The notes: generated by a model from the sequence alone, not told the origin. Counted from the stretch's first letter, positions 1 through 8,384 are shown. The stretch is 23,674 nucleotides of DNA from CAZYSK01 sp964649415 (GCA_964649415.1 CAZYSK010000087.1:1-23674), one strand, 5' to 3'. Program-made: numbers and translations.

Positions 1-1503
1 GCCCAACTGGACCGGGACGTCGTCGCGCCGGATCAGATCCGCACCGTGATCCGCGCCTTCCGCGACCGGCTCTTCACCGACATCTTCCCCGACCGCGAGG
101 AGGTGCCCAAGACGCTGATCTTCGCCAAGGACGACGCCCACGCCGAGGAAATCGTGCGCATCGTGCGCGAGGAGTTCGGGAAGGGGAATGACTTCTGCCA
201 GAAGATCACCTACAAGACCACGGGCAAGTCGACCGACGATCTGATCGCTGAGTTCCGCAACAGCTACTTCCCGCGGGTCGCCGTCTCGGTCGACATGATC
301 GCTACCGGCACCGACGTCAAGCCCATCGAGATCGTGCTGTTTATGCGCCGGGTGCAGTCGGCCCCCTACTTCGAGCAGATGATCGGCCGGGGTACGCGCG
401 TCATCACAGAGACCGACCTGCAGGGCGTGACGCCCGACGCCCGTCGCAAGACTCACTACGTCATCGTAGACGCCGTCGGCGTGGTGGAGCATCCCAAGAT
501 CGACGTGGGGACCATGGACTGCAGGCGCTCCATCGCCTTCGATCAGTTATTGGAGAAGGTGGCGTTCCGCATGGCGGACGAGGACGATCTCGCGTCGTTG
601 GCGATGCGACTCTCGCGGCTGGAGAGCGAGCTCACCGACGACGAGCGCCAGGCCATCACCGAGACCAGCGGCGGGGGCTCGCCGCGGGAGATGGCGCACG
701 TGCTTCTGGACGCCCTCGACCCGGACCGAGCCCAGGCCCGCGCCCAGGCACTGGCGGGCGACCGGCCGCCGACGGCGGAGCAGGTCGAGGCCGCCCGGGG
801 GGAGCTGGTCGAGCAGGCCATCGCGCCCTTCGACAACCCCCACCTGCGCGACCTGCTGACGAGCGTCAAGCGGCGCACCGAGCAGACCATCGACGTGGTG
901 AGCCAGGACCGCGTGATCGAGGCGGGCTACAGCGCGGAGGACACCGAGCGGGCACGCAGGCTGGTTGATTCGTTCCGCGACTTCTTGGAGGAGAACCGGG
1001 ACGAGATCGCGGCGCTGCAAATCCTGTTCAATCAGCCCTACGCGCGGGAGCGGCTGACCTTCGAGCAGGTCAAGGAGCTGGCGCAGCGTATCGAGCAGCC
1101 GCCCCACGCCTGGACCACCGAGGCGCTGTGGCGGGCCTACGCGCAACTGGAGCAGGACAAAGTGCGCGGCGTGGGCGCCAAGCGCGTGCTGACCGACCTG
1201 GTCTCCCTGGTGCGCCACGCCGTGCTGCTGGATGACGAGCTGGTCCCCTATCCCGACCGGGTGCGGCAGCGGTACCAAGACTGGCTGGCGGCTCAGGAGG
1301 CCGAGGGGCAGTCGTTCACCGCGGAGCAGCGCTGGTGGCTGGACCGCATCGCGGAGACAATCGGGGTCAACCTGGGCGTGCGGGCCGAGGATTTCGGGTA
1401 CGGCGAGCTGTTCAACCGCGGCGGGTGGCACGCCGCGCGGGAGCTGTTCGGGGAGGGGCTTCCCCAGTTGTTGGAGGACTTGAACGAGACGTTGGTGGTT
1501 TAG
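1..1503 (+). CDS. hsdR: Type I restriction enzyme R subunit, C-terminal part (5' end outside window)
   Basis: The reading frame is open from the first base, so this is the last 500 residues of a longer protein. It carries the second RecA-like lobe of an SF2 helicase. The stretch with VDMIATGTDV matches motif V, and QMIGRGTRV matches motif VI with its arginine finger. The remaining ~330 residues are charged and helical, as in the EcoEI-type R C-terminal domain that docks onto the methylase core. HsdR is the ATP-driven translocase and nuclease subunit; its PD-(D/E)XK nuclease domain and Walker A/B motifs would lie upstream of the window. The stop at 1501-1503 is 11 bp before the next gene. The last ~17 residues (GEGLPQLLEDLNETLVV) recur in degenerate form at 2641-2691. 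The identity is secure from the helicase motifs plus hsdS and hsdM downstream. Confidence 0.93.
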   Translation, partial: AQLDRDVVAPDQIRTVIRAFRDRLFTDIFPDREEVPKTLIFAKDDAHAEEIVRIVREEFGKGNDFCQKITYKTTGKSTDDLIAEFRNSYFPRVAVSVDMIATGTDVKPIEIVLFMRRVQSAPYFEQMIGRGTRVITETDLQGVTPDARRKTHYVIVDAVGVVEHPKIDVGTMDCRRSIAFDQLLEKVAFRMADEDDLASLAMRLSRLESELTDDERQAITETSGGGSPREMAHVLLDALDPDRAQARAQALAGDRPPTAEQVEAARGELVEQAIAPFDNPHLRDLLTSVKRRTEQTIDVVSQDRVIEAGYSAEDTERARRLVDSFRDFLEENRDEIAALQILFNQPYARERLTFEQVKELAQRIEQPPHAWTTEALWRAYAQLEQDKVRGVGAKRVLTDLVSLVRHAVLLDDELVPYPDRVRQRYQDWLAAQEAEGQSFTAEQRWWLDRIAETIGVNLGVRAEDFGYGELFNRGGWHAARELFGEGLPQLLEDLNETLVV

Positions 1504-1514
1504 CGAGGTCAGCG

Positions 1515-2618
1515 ATGACGAAAGCAAAGATCTTTCTGGTCGGCGAAAGCGAAGACGACCTGGTACCGATGGAAGAAAGCTCATACGTCGAGGAGGCACA
1601 CCTGCAGGAGCTCCTGGTGCGCTACCCCGATCTCCTGCCGGGCGATCAGATCACGCCCGACGCCCCCCGACGCTGGCTGCTGGTGGCTCGCGAGATGGCC
1701 GTCCCGGGCGACGATGCAGAGGAGACGGGCCGCTGGAGCCTGGACCATCTGTTCCTGGATCAGGACGGCATCCCCACCTTCGTGGAGTGCAAGCGTGCCT
1801 CCGACACCCGCGCCCGTCGCGAGGTGGTGGCGCAGATGCTGGATTACGCGGCCAACGGCACCGCGTACTGGGGCATGGACCGGTTGCGGCAGGCCGCCGC
1901 CGAGACTGCCCAGGGACAGGGAAAGAATCTCGATGAAGAGATCCTGAGTTTGGTCGAGGGTGAAGATCAGTTGGCCGTCGAGGCTTATTGGCAGACGGTG
2001 GAGGACAATCTGGAGGCCGGTCGCGTCCGCCTGCTGTTTGTTCTCGATCGAACGCCCAAAGAGCTGCGCCGCCTGGTCGAGTTCATGAACGAGAAGATGG
2101 CCGACGTGCAGGTTCTGGCCGTCGAGATCAAGCAGTATCTGAGCACCGATGGGCAACGCGCCGTCGTCCCCCGCGCCCTCGGGGTCTCCGCCCGCCGCGG
2201 GAGAGGGACCGAGTCGCGGCGGCGCCCCATCGATCGCGAGACGTTCCTGAATAGCTGCGCGCCGGAAATTGCACCGTTCTTCGAGTACGTCCTGGATCAG
2301 GCTGCAGAAAGAGGGTATGAGATCAGTTGGGGTACAATCAGCTTCTCTGAGCGCGCATACTTACCAAAGGCTGGACAGAAAGCTAGCTTCGTCTACGGCT
2401 ATCATTCAGGGACGTTCGATTTCTATTTCTCGCATTTGAAGATGATGCCCGAAGAGGAGCGCCAGGCTATACGCGAGGAACTGATGAGCTTTGGGCTTTT
2501 CAGGGAAAGTGGCAACTACACGTTGACTGCCAGGTTGAAGGAAGAGAATCTGCCTCTGGCCCGAAAAGTCTACGATCTGATTCTGGAGAAGATAGACGCC
2601 ATCGTGCAGACGTATTGA
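1515..2618 (+). CDS. PD-(D/E)XK (RecB/NucS-like) nuclease-type protein inserted in the hsd locus
   Basis: This 367-residue protein starts at the ATG at 1515, 11 bp after the hsdR stop; the frame is open further upstream but that part overlaps hsdR. Residues ~76-111 hold a PD-(D/E)XK core. Asp77 is in WSLDHLFLD, Glu91 and Lys93 are in FVECKR, and Gln107/Tyr111 (QMLDY) form the QxxxY motif of RecB-like nucleases. Residues ~245-367 form a separate C-terminal domain that I do not recognise. Its DNA (from about 2240) is visibly less GC-rich than the first half, so the gene may be a chimera. Known relatives of such folds are restriction-associated or repair nucleases; a defence role here is inferred from position. 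A duplicated hsdR tail lies just downstream, which suggests that this gene is an insertion between hsdR and hsdS. Confidence 0.75.
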   Translation: MTKAKIFLVGESEDDLVPMEESSYVEEAHLQELLVRYPDLLPGDQITPDAPRRWLLVAREMAVPGDDAEETGRWSLDHLFLDQDGIPTFVECKRASDTRARREVVAQMLDYAANGTAYWGMDRLRQAAAETAQGQGKNLDEEILSLVEGEDQLAVEAYWQTVEDNLEAGRVRLLFVLDRTPKELRRLVEFMNEKMADVQVLAVEIKQYLSTDGQRAVVPRALGVSARRGRGTESRRRPIDRETFLNSCAPEIAPFFEYVLDQAAERGYEISWGTISFSERAYLPKAGQKASFVYGYHSGTFDFYFSHLKMMPEEERQAIREELMSFGLFRESGNYTLTARLKEENLPLARKVYDLILEKIDAIVQTY

Positions 2619-2634
2619 CGGTCACCTGTCGTGA

Positions 2635-2724
2635 CGCTGCCTCGGCGAGGAATTCCCCGAGTTGACGGTGGGATTGAACGAGAAGTTGGTCAAACGACAA
2701 GGTAGGCACATAGAACTGATATGA
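2635..2724 (+). pseudogene. Remnant of a second hsdR 3' end
   Basis: Between the nuclease gene and hsdS, one frame reads LGEEFPELTVGLNEKLV and ends at a TGA at 2722-2724. This aligns with the true HsdR tail (FGEGLPQLLEDLNETLV), and the DNA matches too, including an identical TTGAACGAGA block and GTTGGT. There is no start codon and an in-frame stop lies immediately upstream. The remnant stop overlaps the hsdS ATG as ATGA, the expected junction if hsdR once ran directly into hsdS. It is best read as the scar of an insertion or recombination event that brought in the nuclease gene. Confidence 0.7.
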
Positions 2725-4355
2725 CAGACGGAAGAGCGGACGAACAAGCCAAGCAGCGAGTCAGCAAGCCAGCGAGCGAGCAAGGCGATGTGTTGCAGGA
2801 AGGATGGGCTTGGACGACATTGGGAGAAGCCTGTACGATAATCTTAGGGCAATCACCGCCTTCTAGTACCTATAACACGGAAAGCATTGGTTTGCCGTTT
2901 TACCAAGGAAAGGCTGAGTTTGGAAATCTTCATCCAATCCCTGCTAAATGGTGCTCAAAGCCTAAGAAGATTGCCGAAGCTGACGATGTCTTGATTTCTG
3001 TACGCGCTCCTGTGGGGCCAACAAACATCTGCCGTGAGAAGTCCTGTATCGGACGAGGCTTGTCCGCCATCCGTCCCAAGGGTGGGATGTCCTATCTGTA
3101 CTTCTTCTATTTCTTGCGTTCCATTGAGCAAGACTGGGAAAGCAAAGCAACGGGTACGACGTTCTCGGCCATCACAGGAGATGTCCTAAGGGGTCAGCAG
3201 ATTCCCCTCGCCCCTGTCCCCGAACAAGACCGTATCGTCGACGCCATCGAGACCCAGTTTACTCGCCTGGATGCCGCCATCGCGGCGCTGGAGCGGGCGC
3301 GTGCCAATCTGGAACGCTACCGCTCCTCCGTGCTGCAGGCTGCCTGCGAGGGCCGCCTGGTGCCCACGGAGGCGGAGCTAGCCCGCCGCGAAGGTCGCGA
3401 GTACGAACCCGCCGACGCGCTGCTGGCGCGCATTCTGGCCGGGCGCCGCGCCAAGTGGGAAGAGGCACAATGGGCATACGAGATCGAACGGGCCAAGACG
3501 AAGGCGGCCCAGGCCGAGCGCAAGGCCGCCGGCCTGCCCCACCACATACGCGACCTGGAACCGGGGGATTGGCAGCACCGCACGCCGGAGGAGTACGAGC
3601 CCTATCTGCCCAAGAGCGACAGGTGGAAGCAGAAGTACGACGAGCCCGAGCCGCCGGATATGGAGAGCTTGCCCGTGTTGCCGGAGGGGTGGTGTTGGGC
3701 AAGCTTGGCGCAACTCTCGTGGCAGTCGAACTATGGCACATCACAGAAATGTCGTCACGAAGCAGCAGGCCCCCCCGTTCTCAGAATTCCAAATATCGTC
3801 AATGGGGGATTCAACCTCCAGGATCTAAAAATGGCGACCAATCCTGACGATTTGAATGAACCCGACACCTTGCAACCTGGTGATTTTCTGATTATTCGAA
3901 CGAATGGGAGTCGCGATTTGATTGGACGAAGTGGACTAGTAAAAGAGGAGTTCGCCACGCCCTACTTCTTTGCCTCTTACCTCATCCGCTATCGCACAGT
4001 TAAGGTCGGCGGCTGGCTTTCTGCTATCTGGGATTCTACTCTTATGCGGCTACAGCTTGAATCCAGAGCCGCAACTACGGCTGGACAGTACAATCTGAGT
4101 ATTAGCCGTCTAGACCCTCTGCCGATACCTGTTCCTCCTCTTGCAGAGCAACGCCGCATCGTCGAGGAGGTCGAGCGGCGGCTCTCTGTCGTCCAAGCGC
4201 TGGAGCAATCCATCGAGACCAACCTCACCCGCGCCCAGCGGCTGCGCCAGGCCATCCTCAAGAAAGCCTTCAAGGGCCGGCTGGTACCCCAGGACCCGGA
4301 CGACGAACCGGCATCCGCGCTGTTGGCGCGGGTCAAGGCGCAACGGGGGGCATGA
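2721..4355 (+). CDS. hsdS: Type I restriction-modification specificity subunit
   Basis: This 544-residue protein has the classic two-fold HsdS layout and selects the bipartite DNA target of the HsdM/HsdR complex. TRD1 spans about residues 30-165 and ends in PLAPVPEQDRIV. A helical spacer follows with a long charged linker (about 166-315). TRD2 spans about 318-480 and ends in PIPVPPLAEQRRIV, followed by a second helical spacer. Each half ends with the same kind of motif (KKAFKGRLVPQ in the second, QAACEGRLVPT in the first). The two TRD-coding stretches (roughly 2810-3180 and 3710-4130) are clearly more AT-rich than the spacer-coding DNA, a common sign of TRD exchange. The ATG overlaps the stop of the hsdR-tail remnant. 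The gene's own stop overlaps the RAYT start. Confidence 0.93.
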   Translation: MTDGRADEQAKQRVSKPASEQGDVLQEGWAWTTLGEACTIILGQSPPSSTYNTESIGLPFYQGKAEFGNLHPIPAKWCSKPKKIAEADDVLISVRAPVGPTNICREKSCIGRGLSAIRPKGGMSYLYFFYFLRSIEQDWESKATGTTFSAITGDVLRGQQIPLAPVPEQDRIVDAIETQFTRLDAAIAALERARANLERYRSSVLQAACEGRLVPTEAELARREGREYEPADALLARILAGRRAKWEEAQWAYEIERAKTKAAQAERKAAGLPHHIRDLEPGDWQHRTPEEYEPYLPKSDRWKQKYDEPEPPDMESLPVLPEGWCWASLAQLSWQSNYGTSQKCRHEAAGPPVLRIPNIVNGGFNLQDLKMATNPDDLNEPDTLQPGDFLIIRTNGSRDLIGRSGLVKEEFATPYFFASYLIRYRTVKVGGWLSAIWDSTLMRLQLESRAATTAGQYNLSISRLDPLPIPVPPLAEQRRIVEEVERRLSVVQALEQSIETNLTRAQRLRQAILKKAFKGRLVPQDPDDEPASALLARVKAQRGA

Positions 4356-5083
4356 TGGGCTACAATCCGCAAAGACACCACCGCCGATCCATCCGCCTCA
4401 AGGGATACGATTACACCTCGCCGGGCGCCTATTTCGTCACCATCTGCACCCAGGATCACGTGTGCACGTTTGGCGAGGTCGTCGAGGGCGACATGCGTTT
4501 GAATCCCTACGGGCGGGTGGTGAACACGTATTGGTCGCGCATCCCGCGCCATTTCCCCCACGTGACGTTGGATGCCTGGGCGGTTATGCCGAACCACGTC
4601 CACGGCATCATCGTCATCACCGACGCCCCATCGTCAGGCGATACATCGTCGCCCGTGGACAAACGTGGTTGTGGGCGTAGGGGCGAGGCAATCCCCGTTC
4701 GGCCCACCGTAATGGAGGATGGTAATGGTCCCACAGCATGCCCCGTTGAGAATGATGATGCTGGGATTGCCTCGCCCCTACAAACGTCCCAACATGCGTC
4801 CCGCCACCCAACCCCGCCGCCTCACCCCCGCGGCGCGCCATCGAGATCGTTGGGGGCCATCGTGGGGAATTTCAAATCCATCACCACCCGCCGCATCAAC
4901 GGCATGAAACACACGCCCGGCGGGCAAGTGTGGCAACGCAACTATTGGGAACACATCATCCGCAACGAACGCGCCTTCCAACGCATCCGGCAATACATCG
5001 AAAACAACCCGGCGCTGTGGGAACAGGACCAACTGCATCCCGACGCGCCGCCGAATCCATTCAACCCAGGATCGCGCCTATGA
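4352..5083 (+). CDS. REP-associated tyrosine transposase (RAYT, Y1_Tnp/HUH family)
   Basis: This 243-residue protein belongs to the single-domain Y1 transposases related to IS200/IS605 TnpA, which bind and cleave REP hairpins as single strands. The N-terminus (HHRRSIRLKGYDYTSPGAYFV) is typical. The HUH metal-binding pair is His82 and His84 in MPNHVHGIIV, and the likely catalytic tyrosine is Tyr198 in QRNYWEHIIR. The C-terminal helix carries RIRQYIENNPALW, a RAYT hallmark. The protein is longer than many RAYTs because residues ~92-168 are low-complexity sequence encoded by a palindromic REP element lying in frame between the HUH motif and the conserved LGAIVGNFKSITTRRIN block. It overlaps hsdS by 4 bp (ATGA) and its stop overlaps the next ATG. 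All key residues remain, so it could be active. Confidence 0.9.
   Translation: MMGYNPQRHHRRSIRLKGYDYTSPGAYFVTICTQDHVCTFGEVVEGDMRLNPYGRVVNTYWSRIPRHFPHVTLDAWAVMPNHVHGIIVITDAPSSGDTSSPVDKRGCGRRGEAIPVRPTVMEDGNGPTACPVENDDAGIASPLQTSQHASRHPTPPPHPRGAPSRSLGAIVGNFKSITTRRINGMKHTPGGQVWQRNYWEHIIRNERAFQRIRQYIENNPALWEQDQLHPDAPPNPFNPGSRL
4677..4781 (+). repeat. REP/BIME-like inverted repeat inside the RAYT gene
   Basis: A perfect 19-bp inverted repeat pairs GTAGGGGCGAGGCAATCCC (4677-4695) with its reverse complement at 4763-4781, separated by 67 bp. The flanks (ACAAACGTGG on the left, ACAAACGTCC on the right) are also related. The same pair occurs again in the RAYT fragment downstream. The element is translated in frame as part of the transposase. 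It is probably a substrate of this RAYT or a relative. Confidence 0.85.
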
Positions 5084-5427
5084 CCAGTCAATCCGCCGCC
5101 ATCGTCATCACCAACGCCCCGTCGTCGAGGGACCCATCGCCGCCCATGGACAAACGTGGTTGTGGGCGTAGGGGCGAGGCAATCCCTGCATCACCACCCG
5201 CAACGAGACATGATTTGGAATCCAAACCCTCCTCCATTTCGCTGGACCATACGGGGATTGCCTCGCCCCTACAAACGTCCCAACATACGTCCCGCCACCC
5301 ATCCCCACCGCCCCACCCCCACGGCGTCCCATCGGGATCGTTGGGGGCCATCGTGGGGAATTTCAAATCCATCACCACCCGCCGCATCAACGGCATGAAA
5401 TACATCAACCAAGGACGGTACCTATGA
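5080..5427 (+). pseudogene. Truncated RAYT copy fused to a duplicated hsdM start
   Basis: The frame of 115 residues begins MTSQSAAIV, nearly the same as the true HsdM start MTTESATIV. It then switches to the central part of the RAYT: ITNAPSS, the translated REP palindrome, then LGAIVGNFKSITTRRINGMK. The HUH motif and the catalytic-tyrosine region are both missing, so it cannot be an active transposase. The stop (TGA at 5425-5427) overlaps the hsdM ATG, copying the ATGA junction between the full RAYT and this frame at 5080. The short sequence CCATCGTCA, shared by hsdM and RAYT DNA at the switch point, suggests recombination through microhomology. It could still be translated as a small fusion peptide, but I regard it as debris. 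Confidence 0.75.
5168..5272 (+). repeat. Second copy of the REP/BIME-like inverted repeat
   Basis: The same 19-bp arms seen inside the full RAYT gene occur at 5168-5186 and 5254-5272, again 67 bp apart. The inner sequence differs, while the arms and the flanking ACAAACGT motifs are conserved. This shows that the arms are under selection or were spread recently as a unit. Confidence 0.85.
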
Positions 5428-6920
5428 CCACCGAATCCGCCACCATCGTCAAACGACTGTGGAACTACTGCAACGTCCTGCGCGACGACGGCGTCTCCTA
5501 CGGCGACTACGTCGAGCAACTGACCTACCTGCTGTTCCTCAAGATGGCCGAGGAGAGGGAACAGCAACTCGGTCAGGCCTCGGCCATCCCGGAGACGTAC
5601 AGTTGGGCCAGTCTCAAGGCACGGGAGGGCGCAGAGTTGGAGCGTCACTACCGGGACGCGCTGCGCGAGCTGGGCCAGGGTGCCGGGCTGATCCCCGTCA
5701 TCTTCCGCAAGGCCCAGAACCGCATCCAGGATCCCGCCAAGCTGCGCCGCCTGATCCAGTTGATCGACGAGGAGACCTGGACCGGGCTCGATATCGACGT
5801 CAAGGCCACCGTCTACGAGGGACTGCTGGAGAAGAACGCCCAGGACACGAAGTCGGGGGCCGGGCAGTACTTCACCCCGCGCGCCCTGATCAAAGCCATG
5901 GTCGACGCCATAGCGCCCCGGCCGGGCCGCACCATCTGCGATCCCGCGGCCGGCACCGGCGGCTTCCTCATCGCGGCCCGCGACTACATCGCCAGGCACC
6001 ACAGCCCGCTGGACCGCGACCAGTGGCAGCATCTCAACCACGAAGCGCTCCACGGCTGGGAGATCGTGGATAACACCGCCCGGCTGTGTGTGATGAACCT
6101 GTACCTGCACGGCGTAGGCGCCAACGGCGGCCCTGGCGAAGATGGGCATAGCCCCATCCACGTGGACGACGCCCTGGCCTCCCATCCCGGCGAATACTTC
6201 GATCTGGTGCTGACCAATCCGCCCTTCGGCAAGTGGAGCAGCGTGACCTACATCACCGAGCAGGGTGAGATCCGCCGCGAGGCCCAGGCCGTGGTGCGCG
6301 AGGACTTCTGGACCTCGACCAGCAACAAGCAGCTCAACTTCCTGCAGCACGTGTACACGATCCTGAAGATGCACGGGCGCGCTGCCATCGTGGTGCCCGA
6401 CAACGTGCTCTTCGAGGGCGGCGCCGGGGAGACGGTGCGCCGCAAGCTGCTCCAGACCTGCGACGTCCACACCCTGCTGCGGCTGCCCACCGGCATCTTC
6501 TACGCCCAGGGGGTCAAGGCCAACGTGCTGTTCTTCGACCGCAAGCCGGCCCGCGAGGAGCCGTGGACGCAGCGGCTGTGGATCTACGATCTGCGGACGA
6601 ATAAGCATTTCACCCTCAAGCAGCACCCGCTCACCCGCGAGGATCTGGATCACTTCGTCGCGTGCTATAATCCGGAGAACCGCCACGAGCGCGAGGCGAC
6701 GTGGTCGGCGGACAATCCAGACGGGCGCTGGCGGGCCTATGACTACGAGGAACTTGTGGCCCGCGACAAGGCCAACCTGGACATCTTCTGGATCCGCGAC
6801 GAGTCGCTGGAGGAGACGGCTAACCTGCCCGAGCCGGACGTGTTGGCAGCCGACATCGTCGAGGACCTAGAATCGGCGCTGGAGCAGTTTCGCGTCATCG
6901 CGGAGGATCTGGGGGCGTGA
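5424..6920 (+). CDS. hsdM: Type I restriction-modification N6-adenine methyltransferase subunit
   Basis: This 498-residue protein is the modification subunit that pairs with HsdS to methylate adenine and with HsdR for restriction. An N-terminal helical HsdM domain (residues ~7-130) includes YVEQLTYLLFLKMAEE. The SAM-binding motif I is DPAAGTGGFLIAA from Asp173, preceded by GQYFTPRALIKAM. The catalytic motif IV is NPPFG at Asn265, followed by QLNFLQHV and GRAAIVVPDNVLF, all typical of HsdM. The length is normal for the family. The gene is separated from hsdS by the RAYT and its fragment, an unusual arrangement. The start is the ATG overlapping the preceding TGA; the ribosome site is weak (AGGA), which fits translational coupling. 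Nothing suggests inactivation. Confidence 0.95.
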   Translation: MTTESATIVKRLWNYCNVLRDDGVSYGDYVEQLTYLLFLKMAEEREQQLGQASAIPETYSWASLKAREGAELERHYRDALRELGQGAGLIPVIFRKAQNRIQDPAKLRRLIQLIDEETWTGLDIDVKATVYEGLLEKNAQDTKSGAGQYFTPRALIKAMVDAIAPRPGRTICDPAAGTGGFLIAARDYIARHHSPLDRDQWQHLNHEALHGWEIVDNTARLCVMNLYLHGVGANGGPGEDGHSPIHVDDALASHPGEYFDLVLTNPPFGKWSSVTYITEQGEIRREAQAVVREDFWTSTSNKQLNFLQHVYTILKMHGRAAIVVPDNVLFEGGAGETVRRKLLQTCDVHTLLRLPTGIFYAQGVKANVLFFDRKPAREEPWTQRLWIYDLRTNKHFTLKQHPLTREDLDHFVACYNPENRHEREATWSADNPDGRWRAYDYEELVARDKANLDIFWIRDESLEETANLPEPDVLAADIVEDLESALEQFRVIAEDLGA

Positions 6921-7088
6921 CCTGCGAGGATGTAGTGCACGAACACGTCCTTCGTCTGACCAAGGCGGCATAGCGCCCCCACCACAGGGCCCTGGAGATC
7001 ACGCCCATACCATCCTTCTGCAGCTCCCGGCTGAGCGTGTCCTGCAGCCCCTCTCCACCCGGCGGTAGATGCGGACGTGGTCGGGCTA

Positions 7089-8384
7089 CTACGTCGCGGA
7101 TTCGACGCTGGTCTCAACCGGTTTCTCGAAGGTGATGAACCACGAGAAGGCAAAACTGATCACCATCAGTACCGGAGGGACGATCGTCATCAGGAAACGG
7201 GCAGCAGCATCTGGCCGGGTTCCGGGATTATCACCGCTCTCGAAACCGTATAGTCGAGAGACCAGGTAATATGCAGCGCCGGTGAACAGTCCACTCAGCC
7301 GGTTCATGAATCCCAGGGCGTTGGCGATGATGCCCTCCCGCCGCAGGTGGTGCTTCTGGGTGTCCTCGTCCATGACTCTTGCGCCGATCAGGTCCATGGT
7401 GGTGATTACTCCGGCAAAGCCAAAGCCGACGAAGGCCGAGAAGATGATGGATGTAAGCAGCGAGTTGGCGAAATAGAGCGGGACGAAGGTCACTGCCAGC
7501 GTGATCAGGGCCGCCCGCCAGACCGGCATCAGGGTGAACTTCTTCACCAGCCAGGCCCAGACGGCGACACATCCGATGGCGACGAGCAAAACCGCAGCGA
7601 GCAGGAAGGTGGACTGCCCGCTGGAAAGCCCGAGACCATATTCGACAAAGAACGCCACCGAGGCCAGCACGAGCGACATGGCTGCGCTGTAAAAGGCGTT
7701 GACGAGACCCGCGATCCAGAATTTCCCGTTGGTCAGCAAATCCCTGAGAGCCTTCCACAGCCTGGGTCTTGCCTCCTCGGGCTCAGGATCCCTTTCCCGG
7801 CAGGTGAAGGTCATATACAGGATGACCCCGCCGCCCAACAGGCCGTACAGGACGGCAGTCAGGCCGTATCCGAGCATATCCGTCACCACGGGGGTCAGGG
7901 CGATGCTGATGATCATTCCCACCAGCATGAACGCCTGCCGCAAGGCGTTGGTTTTTGCCCGCGCCATGTCATTCGGAAACAGTTCCGGGAACAGCGCCGC
8001 ATAGTTGGCGTTGAGCACCGAATCCAGCGTACCCGTGAGGATGTAGAAGAGCATGCAATATGCAAACACCGAATCGCCCGCAAGGAAATCTGGCAGATTG
8101 TAGAAGGCGATGAAGCAAAGGATCAACAGCGGTGTGCCGATCGCCAGCCAGGGGCGCCGGCGGCCCCAGCGCGAGCGCGTCCGGTCGGAAAGGAAACCGT
8201 AGATGGGATTGTCGAGCGCATCGATGAACGTATAGATCAGCATCATCAATGCCCATTGCGTTGCGGTCACCCCCCTGTCAAGCACGTAGTATGTGAACGC
8301 AAAGGTCTTGAGCATGTTGATGGGGATGGATGTGCCAAACATGCCGATGGCATAATTGAAGGATGTCGCACGTGGTTCGTTCAT
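7089..8384 (-). CDS. MFS sugar:cation symporter, GPH (MelB-like) family
   Basis: This 431-residue membrane protein has about 12 hydrophobic segments. The family signature after helix 2 is clear: DALDNPIYGFLSDRTRSRWG then RRRPWLAIG, which corresponds to the GPH/MelB loop with its conserved Asp and Arg residues. These carriers take up glycosides, pentosides or hexuronides with Na+ or H+. I chose the ATG at 8384 because AAGGAGGT lies 8 bp upstream; a longer frame begins at 8417 but has no such site. The gene is divergent from mgsA and lies at the end of a region with several repeats. The substrate cannot be told from sequence alone. It may complement the ABC sugar system further right, but nothing here ties the two together. 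Confidence 0.87.
   Translation of the reverse strand: MNEPRATSFNYAIGMFGTSIPINMLKTFAFTYYVLDRGVTATQWALMMLIYTFIDALDNPIYGFLSDRTRSRWGRRRPWLAIGTPLLILCFIAFYNLPDFLAGDSVFAYCMLFYILTGTLDSVLNANYAALFPELFPNDMARAKTNALRQAFMLVGMIISIALTPVVTDMLGYGLTAVLYGLLGGGVILYMTFTCRERDPEPEEARPRLWKALRDLLTNGKFWIAGLVNAFYSAAMSLVLASVAFFVEYGLGLSSGQSTFLLAAVLLVAIGCVAVWAWLVKKFTLMPVWRAALITLAVTFVPLYFANSLLTSIIFSAFVGFGFAGVITTMDLIGARVMDEDTQKHHLRREGIIANALGFMNRLSGLFTGAAYYLVSRLYGFESGDNPGTRPDAAARFLMTIVPPVLMVISFAFSWFITFEKPVETSVESAT

Noticed and set aside
547..1599. Long minus-strand open frame opposite hsdR
   Set aside because: It is the antisense shadow of a high-GC gene with clear helicase motifs; the translated product has no recognisable domain and is rich in Leu/Arg/Gln/Val patterns typical of such shadows.
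5088..6686. 532-codon minus-strand frame opposite hsdM
   Set aside because: HsdM on the plus strand is unmistakable; the antisense frame is a codon-bias artefact and runs through the RAYT fragment as well.
6921..7088. Possible decayed gene on the minus strand after hsdM
   Set aside because: Pieces of open frame (for example around LQDTLSRELQKDG) can be read only with frame changes and match no family that I recognise; treated as 168 bp of unassigned intergenic DNA.
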